Shown piece after piece: positions 20,789-30,781 of a stretch of 64,000 nt of DNA. The stretch is from positions 434,001-498,000 of the forward strand of contig NAJO01000012.1 of the NCBI GenBank assembly GCA_002077065.1, written 5' to 3'. Made by a program: the position numbers and the translations under genes. Position 1 is the first letter of the stretch; each line of letters opens with the position of its first letter. The DNA is from Cryoendolithus antarcticus (Eukaryota; Ascomycota; Dothideomycetes; Cladosporiales; Cladosporiaceae). Under the pieces are notes generated by a model. It had not been told where the DNA came from. It did no database searches and saw only the letters and a program-made list of their open reading frames with translations.

Positions 20789-21223
20789 TCAAACCCTCTC
20801 CTGCCTCCACTCTGCTCTCAACTCTCTAGCCTTTCCAACTTTCAGGTAATCTTTCTGCAATTCCACCACGATACTCTCTATCGCTTTCACGCACTCATTC
20901 CTCCCTTCCTTCACAGGAGGTGCTTCCAAATCCAGCTCGTCCCGCCAGACACGGAACGCGCTGCCCTCAGTCTCGGTCTCGCCGTTCAATTCGTCGGCGT
21001 GCTGGATTCCGAACGCAGTAGCCCGCTTGCGCCAGAGGTCGAGCTTGCGCAGTGTCCAGCGGGCAGTTACAAGTGCTGTGGTGGCGAGGTAGAGGACGTG
21101 GCGGAGATCAGGCTCTGTGAGATATGTGGAGAGGAGCATTCGAGAGAAAGTAGACCATTTGATCAACTGTGGACGGGCGAGAGCGGTCTCGAGGTATTGA
21201 AGGGGGGTTTCTGATGTGGACAT
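20789..21223 (-). CDS. small hypothetical protein with one hydrophobic segment
   Basis: 144 residues from the ATG at 21223; the frame also extends to a GTG at 21250. The N-terminal half holds a hydrophobic stretch (VLYLATTALVTARWTL, about residues 44-60) that could be one membrane helix, then a basic segment RKLDLWRKRATAFG. The C-terminal half is charged and helical (KAIESIVVELQKDYLKVGKA). No family recognised. Composition and the ordered pattern of hydrophobic residues look like a real protein. An upstream exon is possible. Confidence 0.6.
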   Translation of the reverse strand: MSTSETPLQYLETALARPQLIKWSTFSRMLLSTYLTEPDLRHVLYLATTALVTARWTLRKLDLWRKRATAFGIQHADELNGETETEGSAFRVWRDELDLEAPPVKEGRNECVKAIESIVVELQKDYLKVGKARELRAEWRQERV

Positions 21224-21640
21224 GATCTCCTTGCGCTGTCGATGCGGCACTGATTACATCCTTGCGATGGGATCTCCGGCAGGTAATATACCTACTGTGA
21301 TGAAAGTGAAGGACAAGCAGAGACAATGATGATTGCTGGTCAGCAATCGCTACCACGTTGTAGGGACCAGCTAGAACGATTCTGTAGTCGCTTCGTGCTC
21401 TGATTGTCTCAAACTTACGTCAGACAATGCCACGACATTTCTAGACCATCTTCGATTGGACTCCGTCCCAGAACCCTTGGACTCATTCTGCTGTGTCTTG
21501 AACGTTGTGGACGTAAACAGTACTCACAGTGAGCGCGATATTACCCGCAAGACTTTCCAGACATTTGGACAGGCTAAGGTAGTCAGTTGGTCATGCAGGA
21601 CGTTGGAGATGTCGAGCTGTCTATATAGAGATGGTCGGGA
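21224..21640. other. intergenic, about 420 bp
   Basis: 5' region of the small minus-strand gene and 3' region of the GPI-type gene. Nothing recognised. Confidence 0.5.
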
Positions 21641-22439
21641 CTAGACGAGATTGCTTGCGGAGAGCAGTACCAATGCGAGGCTCCACAGGCTGTCAAGACT
21701 GCTGGCCCTTGTTGGAGCCGCACTTGACGCCGCCGTTGACGAAGTCGTCGATGTCGATGATGCAGCGGTGGCTGTGTTTTGTACACTGGCACTGGATGTC
21801 GAAGCCGCGGCCGTAGGGGTGGTAGAAGTCGCTACCGTGGATGTGGCCGATACCGTCGTTGCCCTCGTTGAGGTCGCATCAGCCGCGCTCGTTGAGGTAG
21901 TATCAGCCACGCCAGTCGAACTGGTCCTCGCATCGCTAGCTGTGGAGACAGTGGTCGCTGTATTCGCTGTAGGCGGGATGTAGGTAGCGCCTGCGGTCGA
22001 CGTGAACTCCGACGTAAGCCCGTCCACGACATGGAAGTTGCCACTGTTGAAGCCTCCAATCTTGCCACCATTTCCATTGAGGTGCGCCAGCTCGAAATGC
22101 AAAGGCAGGCCACCGTCCACGATACGCTTTGCTTGCCAATTCCATGTCTGGAAACCGGGGCTGAGGTGTACTGTCGGATGTTAGCAGTCGGCCTCCCTTA
22201 TATTGCAAGCAAATCTCACCGTAGATATGCTTCGGTAGAAAGCCCGTTTCCGTCTGCTGCCAAAGCACCAAGTTCGACTGGGCGAAGGTGGTGTTCCAGG
22301 ATACCTGCAGAGTGAAGCCCGTCGGAACGTACAGATCAGCTGGCGCTATGGCCGGGAAGTAAAATTGGTCAGTGGCGGACACAAGGCTGCAGAGCTCCAG
22401 TAGGACATGTACGACAAGCACACGCATTGGTGCCACCAT
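21641..22439 (-). CDS. secreted Ser/Thr-rich, probably GPI-anchored surface protein
   Basis: Exons 22439-22220 and 22170-21641, 249 residues. The 49-bp intron has donor GTGAGA, branch CTAAC and acceptor CGACAG; splicing gives HIYVHLSPGFQTWNWQAKRI. Residues 1-23 (MRVLVVHVLLELCSLVSA from Met5) form a signal peptide. Residues 24-145 are an ordered extracellular domain with FTLQVSWNTTFAQSNLVLWQ, compatible with the beta-sandwich seen in fungal Kre9/Knh1-type wall proteins, although I do not claim that family. A Ser/Thr/Ala-rich stalk of about 95 residues follows, and a short hydrophobic tail (LWSLALVLLSASNLV) ends the protein, the pattern of a GPI attachment signal. Expected location: plasma membrane or cell wall. 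Confidence 0.8.
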
Positions 22440-23145
22440 GGTGAATGATTCGAGTCGTTCTAGTGAGGCACAAGGCTGAGATCAAAAGTAGGTAGTAGCG
22501 CTACAAAGATGAAAGCGAGGGAGACCAGGTACTTATCTCTCGGTACGAAAAAGACTCGACAGGATGCCTCAATAGCCTGCAATGCCACATGAGTAGTAGC
22601 TGAGGCGGACATCATACCTCAACCCGTAACTGGAGGAGTTCTCATGAATCGGACCTAGCGTTCAGCCTTGCGCGCGCAGATTGGTTGGGGAACAGAGGCG
22701 GGACAACGCCACATACCAACACTGCCCAAATCATAGGCGCAGTGAAGCATTGACTGTGCGATTTCGAGTCGCGACGCACCTAACGCGCACTCAATATTGT
22801 ACCTTGAACACGACCAGACGAGACCTGTCGCTTTGATGAAGTGAAGTTGACTTTATGGATGCCAAGCTTCTCTACAGCATCGTGCCTGCCTGGTGACAAA
22901 CACCTCGAGTGCAGCCATGGAATGCCCGAGATCATCAGCGTCTTCTCTTCCATCATAACGAAGCAAGGTCAATTCTAGGTCGCTGATTTAGACCCTCGAC
23001 CGTAGCTCGATCGTAGCTCCGTGGTTAGGTGACTTGAGCGAGATGTACGGGTACATTACAGCTGTAAGTGATGGGGAGCCTGGATCGTCCGCGTCAAGTT
23101 ATCAACTTTCAGGCTGCGCAACGTAACGATCCAGCGCGTCAGCCT
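22440..23145. other. intergenic, about 700 bp
   Basis: Promoter of the GPI-type gene and 3' region of the Nudix gene. No coding signal recognised. Confidence 0.5.
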
Positions 23146-23604
23146 TCAAGTCTTTTTGATACTGCTCCTCTCCAACGCCTCCAGCAGCTCCGGCCTGTCA
23201 GCCAGCCGACTCCTCGCCTCTGCATAGCTCATCCACATCCTGCTCCTCTTGTGCGCCTCTGGCCACGTCTCCTCTTCCTTCGTGACCCTGACTTCAAACC
23301 ACCGGTACAAAGCCCGGGGCGCATGTGGTCCACCCTTCTTGATCTGCTCGTCCGTCCGCTTTTCATCCACAAATCCCAGGTCCCGCTCTATCGCAGAGTG
23401 GATGCCGGCTTCCTCCCAAGCTTCGCGGCAGGCTGCTTCGGCTTCGGAGGGCTCGTCTGCCTCCCAACCGCCTTTGGGAAGAACCCAGCCTTTGCGAGAA
23501 GATGACTGGATAAGGAGGACTTGGTCTTTCGATTGGGAGAGAGGGACGACGCCAGCTACCAGGCGTTCTCCTCGAGGGCCATATCTAGCGATCGTGTGAG
23601 TCAT
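23146..23604 (-). CDS. Nudix hydrolase, diphosphoinositol-polyphosphate phosphohydrolase type
   Basis: Single exon, 152 residues. The Nudix box is complete: GGWEADEPSEAEAACREAWEEAGI (residues about 46-69; pattern G-x5-E-x7-REx2EExG), preceded by KGWVLPKGG. The core GERLVAGVVPLSQSKDQVLLI and the spacing WVLPKGGWE are typical of the DIPP/Aps1/DDP1 group, which removes the beta-phosphate from inositol pyrophosphates and cleaves diadenosine polyphosphates. The catalytic glutamates of the REAWEEAG segment are present. Size matches the yeast-type enzymes. Subfamily is an inference from sequence style; another Nudix specificity is possible. Confidence 0.88.
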   Translation of the reverse strand: MTHTIARYGPRGERLVAGVVPLSQSKDQVLLIQSSSRKGWVLPKGGWEADEPSEAEAACREAWEEAGIHSAIERDLGFVDEKRTDEQIKKGGPHAPRALYRWFEVRVTKEEETWPEAHKRSRMWMSYAEARSRLADRPELLEALERSSIKKT

Positions 23605-24697
23605 CCGCCAACGAAGTCCATGTCTAGCTTTGCAAACCTTTGGTTATCTCTGCCAACACGTGCCTCCATTGACCTTTCGGGCTGCTTCTCTTGAGCCATT
23701 GTGACGAAGCTCTGCCTTGGAACGACTTCGTGTCTGACCAAGGAGACTCCACCGAAGTGTCGAATGAACTTCTGCGACAACGCCGTAACGACAGCACCAG
23801 GCCCAGTCAATTCCTTCACTTTGCTAGGCAAACACGCGATCAAGCACGTGCACGCACCTGAGGCAACAATCGACCTGCTCAACCTGTCTTACGACGATGA
23901 ACAACGCAATGCGACCTCTGCAGGCAGGTGGGAGGAGGAAGGCTGTGCTTGCTCGGCATGTTGAAGGAAATGATGTCGGGGCAGTGCGGGAAAAGAAAGG
24001 GCGGAGGAGGTAGAAATACTACGGTTGCTCCACCGCAAGTAGCGTCGTGGGCTAAAAAGTTCTCGCGTGGGACCGAACTTACCGTGCGCGCACATGCCGC
24101 GCTAGAGAACTGGAGAGAAACGATACTTCGCGTGATGACTTGCGATGCTGAGGTGAACACGTTCCTCGGGTCGCCATGCGGTCGGACGCGGCGTTGGACT
24201 CGCGTGACCAATTTTTCCCAGCCTCTTGCCCCACGTCAGTGCTCGTGTGCGACGCTTTGCGATGACTTTGCCTCCAGAGCAGCTCCCAGCGAGACTGTCG
24301 CGGAAGGTTTGCCCCTGAAGCCAAGTCTCTTGCGAACATTGGTGGTAAACATCGTTGGACGACTCGCCTCAGTATGCCTCCTTCCTTGATGTAGTTGCTA
24401 CACTGAAAAGCCAACGTCACTCCACAAGGTGGGGGTCGCACCTGCAGGTAGGGACGGCCTCTGTCAATGTTCATCAATCATCATGTAGGACAATTAGACC
24501 ATCGCCTTCCCTCCAACGACTCCCTACCACGAGTTCGACTTCTCGCGGCCTGTCGCTCTCACGAATCCCATGATTGCAGCACTTTCGCAACGTTGATTGA
24601 TCGCATGGAGACAGTCTGAAAACAATACCCCACGCCACATCCGCATACAACGAAGCTCTAGGATTAAGAAAGCCCGTCTGTCCATCCGACGCCCACG
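23605..24697. other. intergenic, about 1.1 kb
   Basis: Divergent 5' region between the Nudix gene (-) and ATE1 (+). Short overlapping frames on both strands are not supported by any motif. Confidence 0.5.
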
Positions 24698-26531
24698 ATG
24701 CAGGTCGCCGGCGCCACAGAAGAGCCCCAAACGCTTTTAACGCCTATAGGTAGGTCGTAGCTGTCCCAATCACCACTGCTCGTTGCAGCTCGTGGTCTTG
24801 TGCAACGTGGGTGGATGGCATGCTCCACGCTGGAGGCTTCTTTGTCGTGCATGAACGCTGGATAGAGATGTCTACGCATTTCAAGCGCCGACTGACATCG
24901 TCACAGGATACCAGCCCGGTGATTGTGGCTACTGCAAAGATGCAGACTCAGGTCGGCGCGCTCCCGATTCCCGTGCGTCTACTTGCACTGCATGAGCTAT
25001 GACCCTCCAACAGCAAATCAACCTGTATTACTTCGACGCTAGCGACAACGAACAACATAGGATGAGACTCTCATAGAGCTAACATCGCGCAGGAGCCTCA
25101 TACTATGCCACGTCGAAGTCGCTGGCCCCAGAGCACTACCAGATTCTCATGGACAGAGGATGGAGACGGTATGGCTTACCGACATCGACGCTATGAGCTC
25201 AGCAATATTCGAGCATTAGCTCATACAGCTTTTCAGATCTGGCAGTCTCCTCTACTTGCCTGATGCCGCGAGGTCGTGCTGTCCCCACTATACCATAAGG
25301 TATGTTTACCCCAGATCCTACGTGATGCACAGGTAGTGACTGACGTCGTAGGTTACCAGCCTCCCAGTTTCACGCTGGTAAAGACCAACGACAGACACTG
25401 CATCGGTGGAATCGATATGTACTTGGTGAAAAGTACATGAAGGCCTTGCTGAAGAAGCCGAAGACCAAGGAGTTGGTCATGCGAGTGGACACAGTATTGC
25501 TTGAGCTATGCTGATGATGCCACAGAGAGAAAGCTCGAGACAAAGATATCTTCGACCTCAGTACCACCGTCCATGCACCCGAAACTTCAAATCTACCCTA
25601 CGACATCGAAACTAAGCCCGATCACACCTTCGAAGTGAAACTCGAATACGATACCTTCACGAACGAGAAGTTCGATCTGTTTTCCAATTACCAGCAGAAT
25701 GTCCACCATGAATCTCCCACCGAAACGACGAAGTCCGGCTTCCGCCGCTTCCTATGCGAGTCGACCTTGCAACGCCGCACAGATGCCTCGGGCAAACGCC
25801 TCGGAAGCTACCATCATTGCTACCGCCTCGATGGACGCCTTATTGCAATGTCAGTCCTCGACCTCCTGCCACATGCCGTGAGTGGCGTGTACTTCATCTA
25901 CCACCAGGACTTCGAGAAGTGGAGTCTTGGCAAGCTGTCTGCACTTCGAGAGCTGGCCTTGGCGTTAGATGAGGGCTATGAGTACTACTATATGGGCTAT
26001 TACATCCACAGCTGCATGAAGATGCGGTATAAGGGCACTTATAGGCCACAGTATGTGCTTGACTTTGATGACCTAGAGTGGGATTTGCTGGACGACCGGA
26101 TGAAGGAGCTGATGGAGAAGAGGAAGTGGGTCAGTATGTCGAGAGAGCGAGTCCTTCTTCGTGCGCAGGCGAGCAGCAGCAGCTCCGACGTTTCGGACGT
26201 CGTCGTCGTCACCGAAAACGGCGAGAAGAAGCACGACGTCGCAGATTTCTATCCAACCTACCAGTACCCCTCAGCTCTGGAAGCCACCAACTCTGGCCTC
26301 TCCCTCATCACTCTCGGCATGCCTGGCGTCATGCTCGACCCACCTCCCAACCTCGGCCGCATGCGTCTGCGTCTCGGACCCGCAACGCCAATCATGCGCA
26401 TGGATGATATCGTGGCCTGGACGATGGGTCATGTAAAGGACAGAGCGACGATCAAGGGTATCGTGGCAGAGCTGGCAGCTTGTCTGGGGGATGAGATGAC
26501 GCGGAAGGTCGTTGTGGACTTTGGTCAATAG
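24698..26531 (+). CDS. ATE1: arginyl-tRNA--protein transferase
   Basis: Six exons: 24698-24749, 24907-24972, 25093-25168, 25237-25299, 25352-25471, 25526-26531; 460 residues, all phases consistent. The N-terminal ATE domain shows GYQPGDCGYCKD, SYYATSKSLAPEHYQILMD, RGWRRSGSLLYLPD and ARSCCPHYTIR, with the paired cysteines expected of the family (reported to bind a metal or Fe-S centre). The C-terminal GNAT-like domain shows GFRRFLCESTL, GSYHHCYRLDGRLIAMSVLD and YYMGYYIHSCMKMRYKG. Role: transfers Arg from Arg-tRNA to N-terminal Asp/Glu (or oxidised Cys), making Arg/N-degron substrates. Intron 5 (25472-25525) starts with GTTGGT instead of the common GTRNGT, but is needed to keep KTKE-EKARDKDIFDL in frame. 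It has more introns than any neighbour. Confidence 0.93.
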
Positions 26532-26995
26532 GCTCGGCTTCTGCTTGATTCGCGACGGGGATATCTTGCATACGGGCGAGAATGAGGGACAAGCGTTGTG
26601 TGGAGGTGTCGCGACTGGATGCAAGAGCTTGAACTGATTCACTGTTATGCTGTATCGAGCTCAGATCGTCTATAGACCCTATATTGCAGATCTCCCAAGC
26701 ATCGACGGCTCAAGACTGGTGGTCGTCCACGTCTCCCGGCCGCATGAATGGCGCGGTCGCACCTCCTACGAGCGGCTTATTGATTACAGCGACCGCACTT
26801 CCATGACGCGCGGAATAACTGAGAGCAGTGGCTATATTGCCACAGTCTTATCTGATGCACACTTGTTGGTCCAAGTCAGCATGATCGATTTGCGAAACCG
26901 TCTGGGACTTGGAGTCGACTCGAAGGCTCCACAGATCAGATTGGATCATCGTCATATCTCGATCCCGGTTGCTACATTTCGCGTTTCTCCCGTCC
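26532..26995. other. convergent 3' region
   Basis: Between the ATE1 stop and the stop of the AAA gene. Nothing recognised. Confidence 0.5.
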
Positions 26996-29900
26996 TCATC
27001 GCACTCGCCCCTCGTCTCCCTCTTTTCCCTTCCCTTCAGCCTCTGGTGCCATGCCAAAGCCAAGACCGCTCTTCTTTCGCCGTCCTCGCCGATCGCCATA
27101 CTGCTCGTCAAACTTCCGAATAGCGGTGAGTGTTCGCATGTCCTCACTGACACTTGCTGATATCTCCGCTATGGCCTTGTCGAAATGAGACGTCGTCAAC
27201 ACTCGCCGCTCAGGCTTTTGCGGGGCCGTCGGTGGTGGGGAGAAAGGTCTGAGATTGCTCGTCGAAGAAGCGTCAATAACTATGCTGCTAGGCTCTGAGT
27301 CTTGATTTGACTCGGACTCAGCTGACTGCGGAGTCTGCTCACTGTCCTTCGCAGCGGCGGCCTTCTCAATGCCCTCCTTGACAGCTGTTAACGCAGCTGC
27401 CACACAGAGGTTCTTCAGATCGCTACCAGAGTACAGCGGCGTCTTCTCTGCTAGTGCGGTCAAATCAACATCTTCAGCCAATTGCTCGCCCTTGAGATGG
27501 ATCTTCAAAATCGCCTCTCGATCCTCCTTCCTGGGCAGGTCGACTAACACCCGTCTGGGCAGACGCCTCAGGACCGCATCGTCTAAGTCGAATGGTCGGT
27601 TGCTGGCTACCATCATAAATACGCCATGCTCGCTCATGCCATCCCACTCCCGCAAGAATTGATTGATGATCTCCCTGTGCGTGTTCCTGTTCCCTCCACC
27701 TCCTCCATCTCGGGAGCCGAAGATAGCGTCAGCTTCGTCGATGAACACGATACATGGGCTAAGCTTCTTGGCGAGCGAGAATACTGCTCGGACCATCTTC
27801 TCGCCCTCGCCAACATATTTCTCGTAGATCTGCGCACCTGACACTTCGAGGACGGTGTTGTTGCTCTCCTTCGCCACAGCTTTAGCTAGTAAAGTCTTAC
27901 CTGTGCCTGGCGGACCATAGAGTAGGAGGCCAGTCAGTCGGTCATTGGCTAGAACTCCATACTCGAACTCCTTCGGTCGAAGCAGGGAGAGCGTGGTCAT
28001 GTTCTTGAGCGCTTCGATTGTTGACTCTGGGGCGTGCACGTCGGCAAACCCAGTCTTGATCGTCGTCGGATCTACCACACCATGAAGCAGGCGGGTCTCA
28101 TGCGGATTTGCGTTCTTGCGCAGGCGCTCTAGCTTGGCGGCACGGAAAGCGTTGTTCAAGGCTTCGGTAGGAGTCTTAAGGTCGGCGCTTGAAGTACTAG
28201 CGCCGCGTGTACTAGGCTTGATGGTAGCCGATACTGGGCGATGTTGCCAAGAGAGATAGGCGTGTGTCGAATGGTCTGCTCGTGCTAGGATAGCCGTTGC
28301 AATGCCAAGATGTATAGGCTGCATCACATCGGCAATGAGATGGGTCTGCGTCAGTCCGATGGCCGTGAGCACAAGACGCTGGATCATGTCCTGGTTCAGC
28401 ACTTTTTCGCTCAAGATGTGCGTGCCTGGCAAGCGCAGAGCAGCCAGCTTGTTGGTGCAGTCTCTGATCGTGAGATCAGGCTGACTGAGCCGACGCAACA
28501 TGCTTCGAATATGTCGCATGTTGATCTCCACGATTCGCGGATATGATGGATCATCGAATATGACTCCAGTCGGCATTGGGGGTGCGCTGGCCCTGAAGCT
28601 GGCCCGCTCGTTTGTGTCCATATTGTGTAATGGTGGAGTGATCGTCAATCGAAACGGAGAGTCCTCGGAGGCGTCTAGCAGGCTTTCAATGGGTCCCTCT
28701 ACGTTCTGTGCGGTAGTAGCAATGATTACAACCTGCTCTCCAATGCGTCGTCTCTTCTGCACAGCTTGCACGAGGCGCTGAATAATTGTCTCGCCCAATC
28801 GCGATGATGTGATGGCTTCTAGGTCACGAATGTGGACGACTGTGCGTTTGTTCGACGAACGCTCGACACTCCCAACCTCACTGCTTGCTGTCGCGCTGCC
28901 GAATCTGAATGGGAGCTTCGAACGTTTTACGCGGCCAATCTTACTGGCCAAGTCCACCACTGCTTTGGTGGCCTCTGATTGGATCGTAGCGACTTGCTCG
29001 GCGGCTTCGCTTGGGTTGTCTCCTGACGTTGACTCTGATTGGCCAGGCGAAGAAGCCTCTCTTCTCACTGATGGCGCATCGAGTATGCTATCTAGCGAAG
29101 CAGCCAGCCGTGCATCGTCCCAAGTCACGAACTCGCTCGTCGAGCTCGAGTCGGCCTTCTTCCTTGGCTGCGGCGACCGTTGCGCGGCGAAGGGATTACC
29201 GCCCATCCCATTCATAGGCACAGGCATGATGCTGACGCCTGCAACGCCCATACCTCCCAATAACTTTCGTATCCGACTCTGTGAGTCTGAAAGCGCCCGA
29301 TGAAGCTTATCAAACCGTTCCGGGCCACCAGGTCCGGGCGATGGTCCACTTGATTCATCGGCGTCATCTTCATCGTCCTCTTGCTCTTCGCGAGCCAAAC
29401 TTTCGAATCCAGTACTATGACTACCTTCCCTGATCCTCATCCCAGAAGCTACAGCGCCGTCAAATGCATCGTATGCCAACGCCGAGAACGATCCCGGCGA
29501 ATCCTTGTTCTCTCCAACGTAGTCCGCAGTCAGATCCGCAAGGTCATTGGCGTCCAATCGCAAGAGATCAGCCCGTAGCATCCCAGCGAGACTCTGTACG
29601 TGCCGATCCATTTCCGCGTGTGCGTTCATGTCCGGACAGTGCAGATGTATGTCTGTCCTCGACGCCGCATGACTGGACGCTGCACCTGCATCTCCGGCAA
29701 GCGAGAAAGCAGCTCTAGCAGCAGCTTCGGTTTCTAGCAGAGACCAGACGAGCGGATCGAAGTTCATGCCATCATGAAGCGCCGCAGGAGGAGGCCCGAA
29801 GGAGAAGCCCAGACTCTTCGACTCTTTCTTCGATGCCTTCTCATCAGGTGACCGTATGTTCTGGCTGAACAACCCAATCCCTGGGACTGCTCTCGAAGCC

Positions 29901-30406
29901 CATTCCTTGTCTTCCTCCTCACTCACCTCCCTTGCGCTCTCCTTGCCAACCTCGCCATCAGCAGGATACCCAGGTACGCTGAACAACGTTGCTCCTGTCT
30001 CAACGTCGACGCATTCAAGCGTTCTCGTCACCGCCTCATCCCCCTTCGCCTGCACAGCCCCATCATCATATAGCCTCACATTGTCCTTCAAGAACCACTC
30101 CGGCAACGGCGGCGGCCGCGGGACATCGGGTTTGCTACTCCGTCGCTGCACCCGTTGCCTCAGCGGCTTTCTCGCATCTCCATGGTCCCAAGGCGACACT
30201 ACTGGTTCCCGCGAAGTTTCTGCAGCCGCTCGTCGCTCTCTCTCAAACTCTCGCTGCTCATCTGCACTCCTGGGATCGCCGTTTGGAGGTTTGGCTTCGG
30301 AGAAAGCTGGAGCACTAGTCTGGAAGAGGCGGGATTGCGGTACACGAGAGCGAGAGTGCGCGCGGAGTTGACTCAGGCGCGAGGTGTGCCGGGCAATGGA
30401 GCGCAT
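26996..30406 (-). CDS. large mitochondrial AAA ATPase (MSP1/ATAD1-like AAA module)
   Basis: Single exon, 1136 residues. The N-terminus (MRSIARHTSRLSQLRAHSRS, no acidic residues) is a typical mitochondrial presequence. A long, partly acidic region of about 750 residues has no domain I can name. The AAA module starts near residue 790 (LSLLRPKEFEYGVLAND): Walker A GPPGTGKTLLAKA at about 830, pore loop YEKYVGEGEK, Walker B CIVFIDEADAIFG at about 885, sensor 1 ASNRPFDLDDAVLRRLPRR with an arginine-finger region, and sensor 2 YSGSDLKNLCVAAALTA. This is the meiotic clade pattern (Msp1/ATAD1, katanin). Msp1 itself is under 400 residues and has an N-terminal TM helix, which I do not see, so this is a larger fungal relative with a matrix-type leader; function unknown. 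C-terminal tail (KKSGLGFGMAPEAEGKG) is basic and Gly-rich. Confidence 0.88.
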   Translation of the reverse strand: MRSIARHTSRLSQLRAHSRSRVPQSRLFQTSAPAFSEAKPPNGDPRSADEQREFERERRAAAETSREPVVSPWDHGDARKPLRQRVQRRSSKPDVPRPPPLPEWFLKDNVRLYDDGAVQAKGDEAVTRTLECVDVETGATLFSVPGYPADGEVGKESAREVSEEEDKEWASRAVPGIGLFSQNIRSPDEKASKKESKSLGFSFGPPPAALHDGMNFDPLVWSLLETEAAARAAFSLAGDAGAASSHAASRTDIHLHCPDMNAHAEMDRHVQSLAGMLRADLLRLDANDLADLTADYVGENKDSPGSFSALAYDAFDGAVASGMRIREGSHSTGFESLAREEQEDDEDDADESSGPSPGPGGPERFDKLHRALSDSQSRIRKLLGGMGVAGVSIMPVPMNGMGGNPFAAQRSPQPRKKADSSSTSEFVTWDDARLAASLDSILDAPSVRREASSPGQSESTSGDNPSEAAEQVATIQSEATKAVVDLASKIGRVKRSKLPFRFGSATASSEVGSVERSSNKRTVVHIRDLEAITSSRLGETIIQRLVQAVQKRRRIGEQVVIIATTAQNVEGPIESLLDASEDSPFRLTITPPLHNMDTNERASFRASAPPMPTGVIFDDPSYPRIVEINMRHIRSMLRRLSQPDLTIRDCTNKLAALRLPGTHILSEKVLNQDMIQRLVLTAIGLTQTHLIADVMQPIHLGIATAILARADHSTHAYLSWQHRPVSATIKPSTRGASTSSADLKTPTEALNNAFRAAKLERLRKNANPHETRLLHGVVDPTTIKTGFADVHAPESTIEALKNMTTLSLLRPKEFEYGVLANDRLTGLLLYGPPGTGKTLLAKAVAKESNNTVLEVSGAQIYEKYVGEGEKMVRAVFSLAKKLSPCIVFIDEADAIFGSRDGGGGGNRNTHREIINQFLREWDGMSEHGVFMMVASNRPFDLDDAVLRRLPRRVLVDLPRKEDREAILKIHLKGEQLAEDVDLTALAEKTPLYSGSDLKNLCVAAALTAVKEGIEKAAAAKDSEQTPQSAESESNQDSEPSSIVIDASSTSNLRPFSPPPTAPQKPERRVLTTSHFDKAIAEISASVSEDMRTLTAIRKFDEQYGDRRGRRKKSGLGFGMAPEAEGKGKEGDEGRVR

Positions 30407-30781
30407 CAGGAGGATATACGTGAACGTTCAGAGAAAGTACGATGGAGGTTCATGTGTATGTGAACTATTTGTGAGGCTCAACGGCTGGTCCCGCTCGGTG
30501 ACACTGCAACCCTGCTTCGACTGCGTTCTGTAGTGCAATGTCCCATATAAACAGACATCGAGCATGATCTCAACGCAGTCAACAAAATCTGATCGATTGC
30601 GGCAGTTGATCGAACGCGCTTTCTATGTACCAATTATTCTTGCTGTGAAATCGACTAATCCCGCCGGAGCTGTCAGTCCTCCCCAAAGGATACAGCACAA
30701 CAATCCACACCGAAGCACTCTCTGCTATCAGAATTGACGTGTATCTGCTATGATCGGGTGACATGTATCTCCGCGCTCCAC
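30407..30781. other. intergenic, 375 bp
   Basis: 5' region of the AAA gene and 3' region of the decayed membrane gene. Nothing recognised. Confidence 0.5.
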
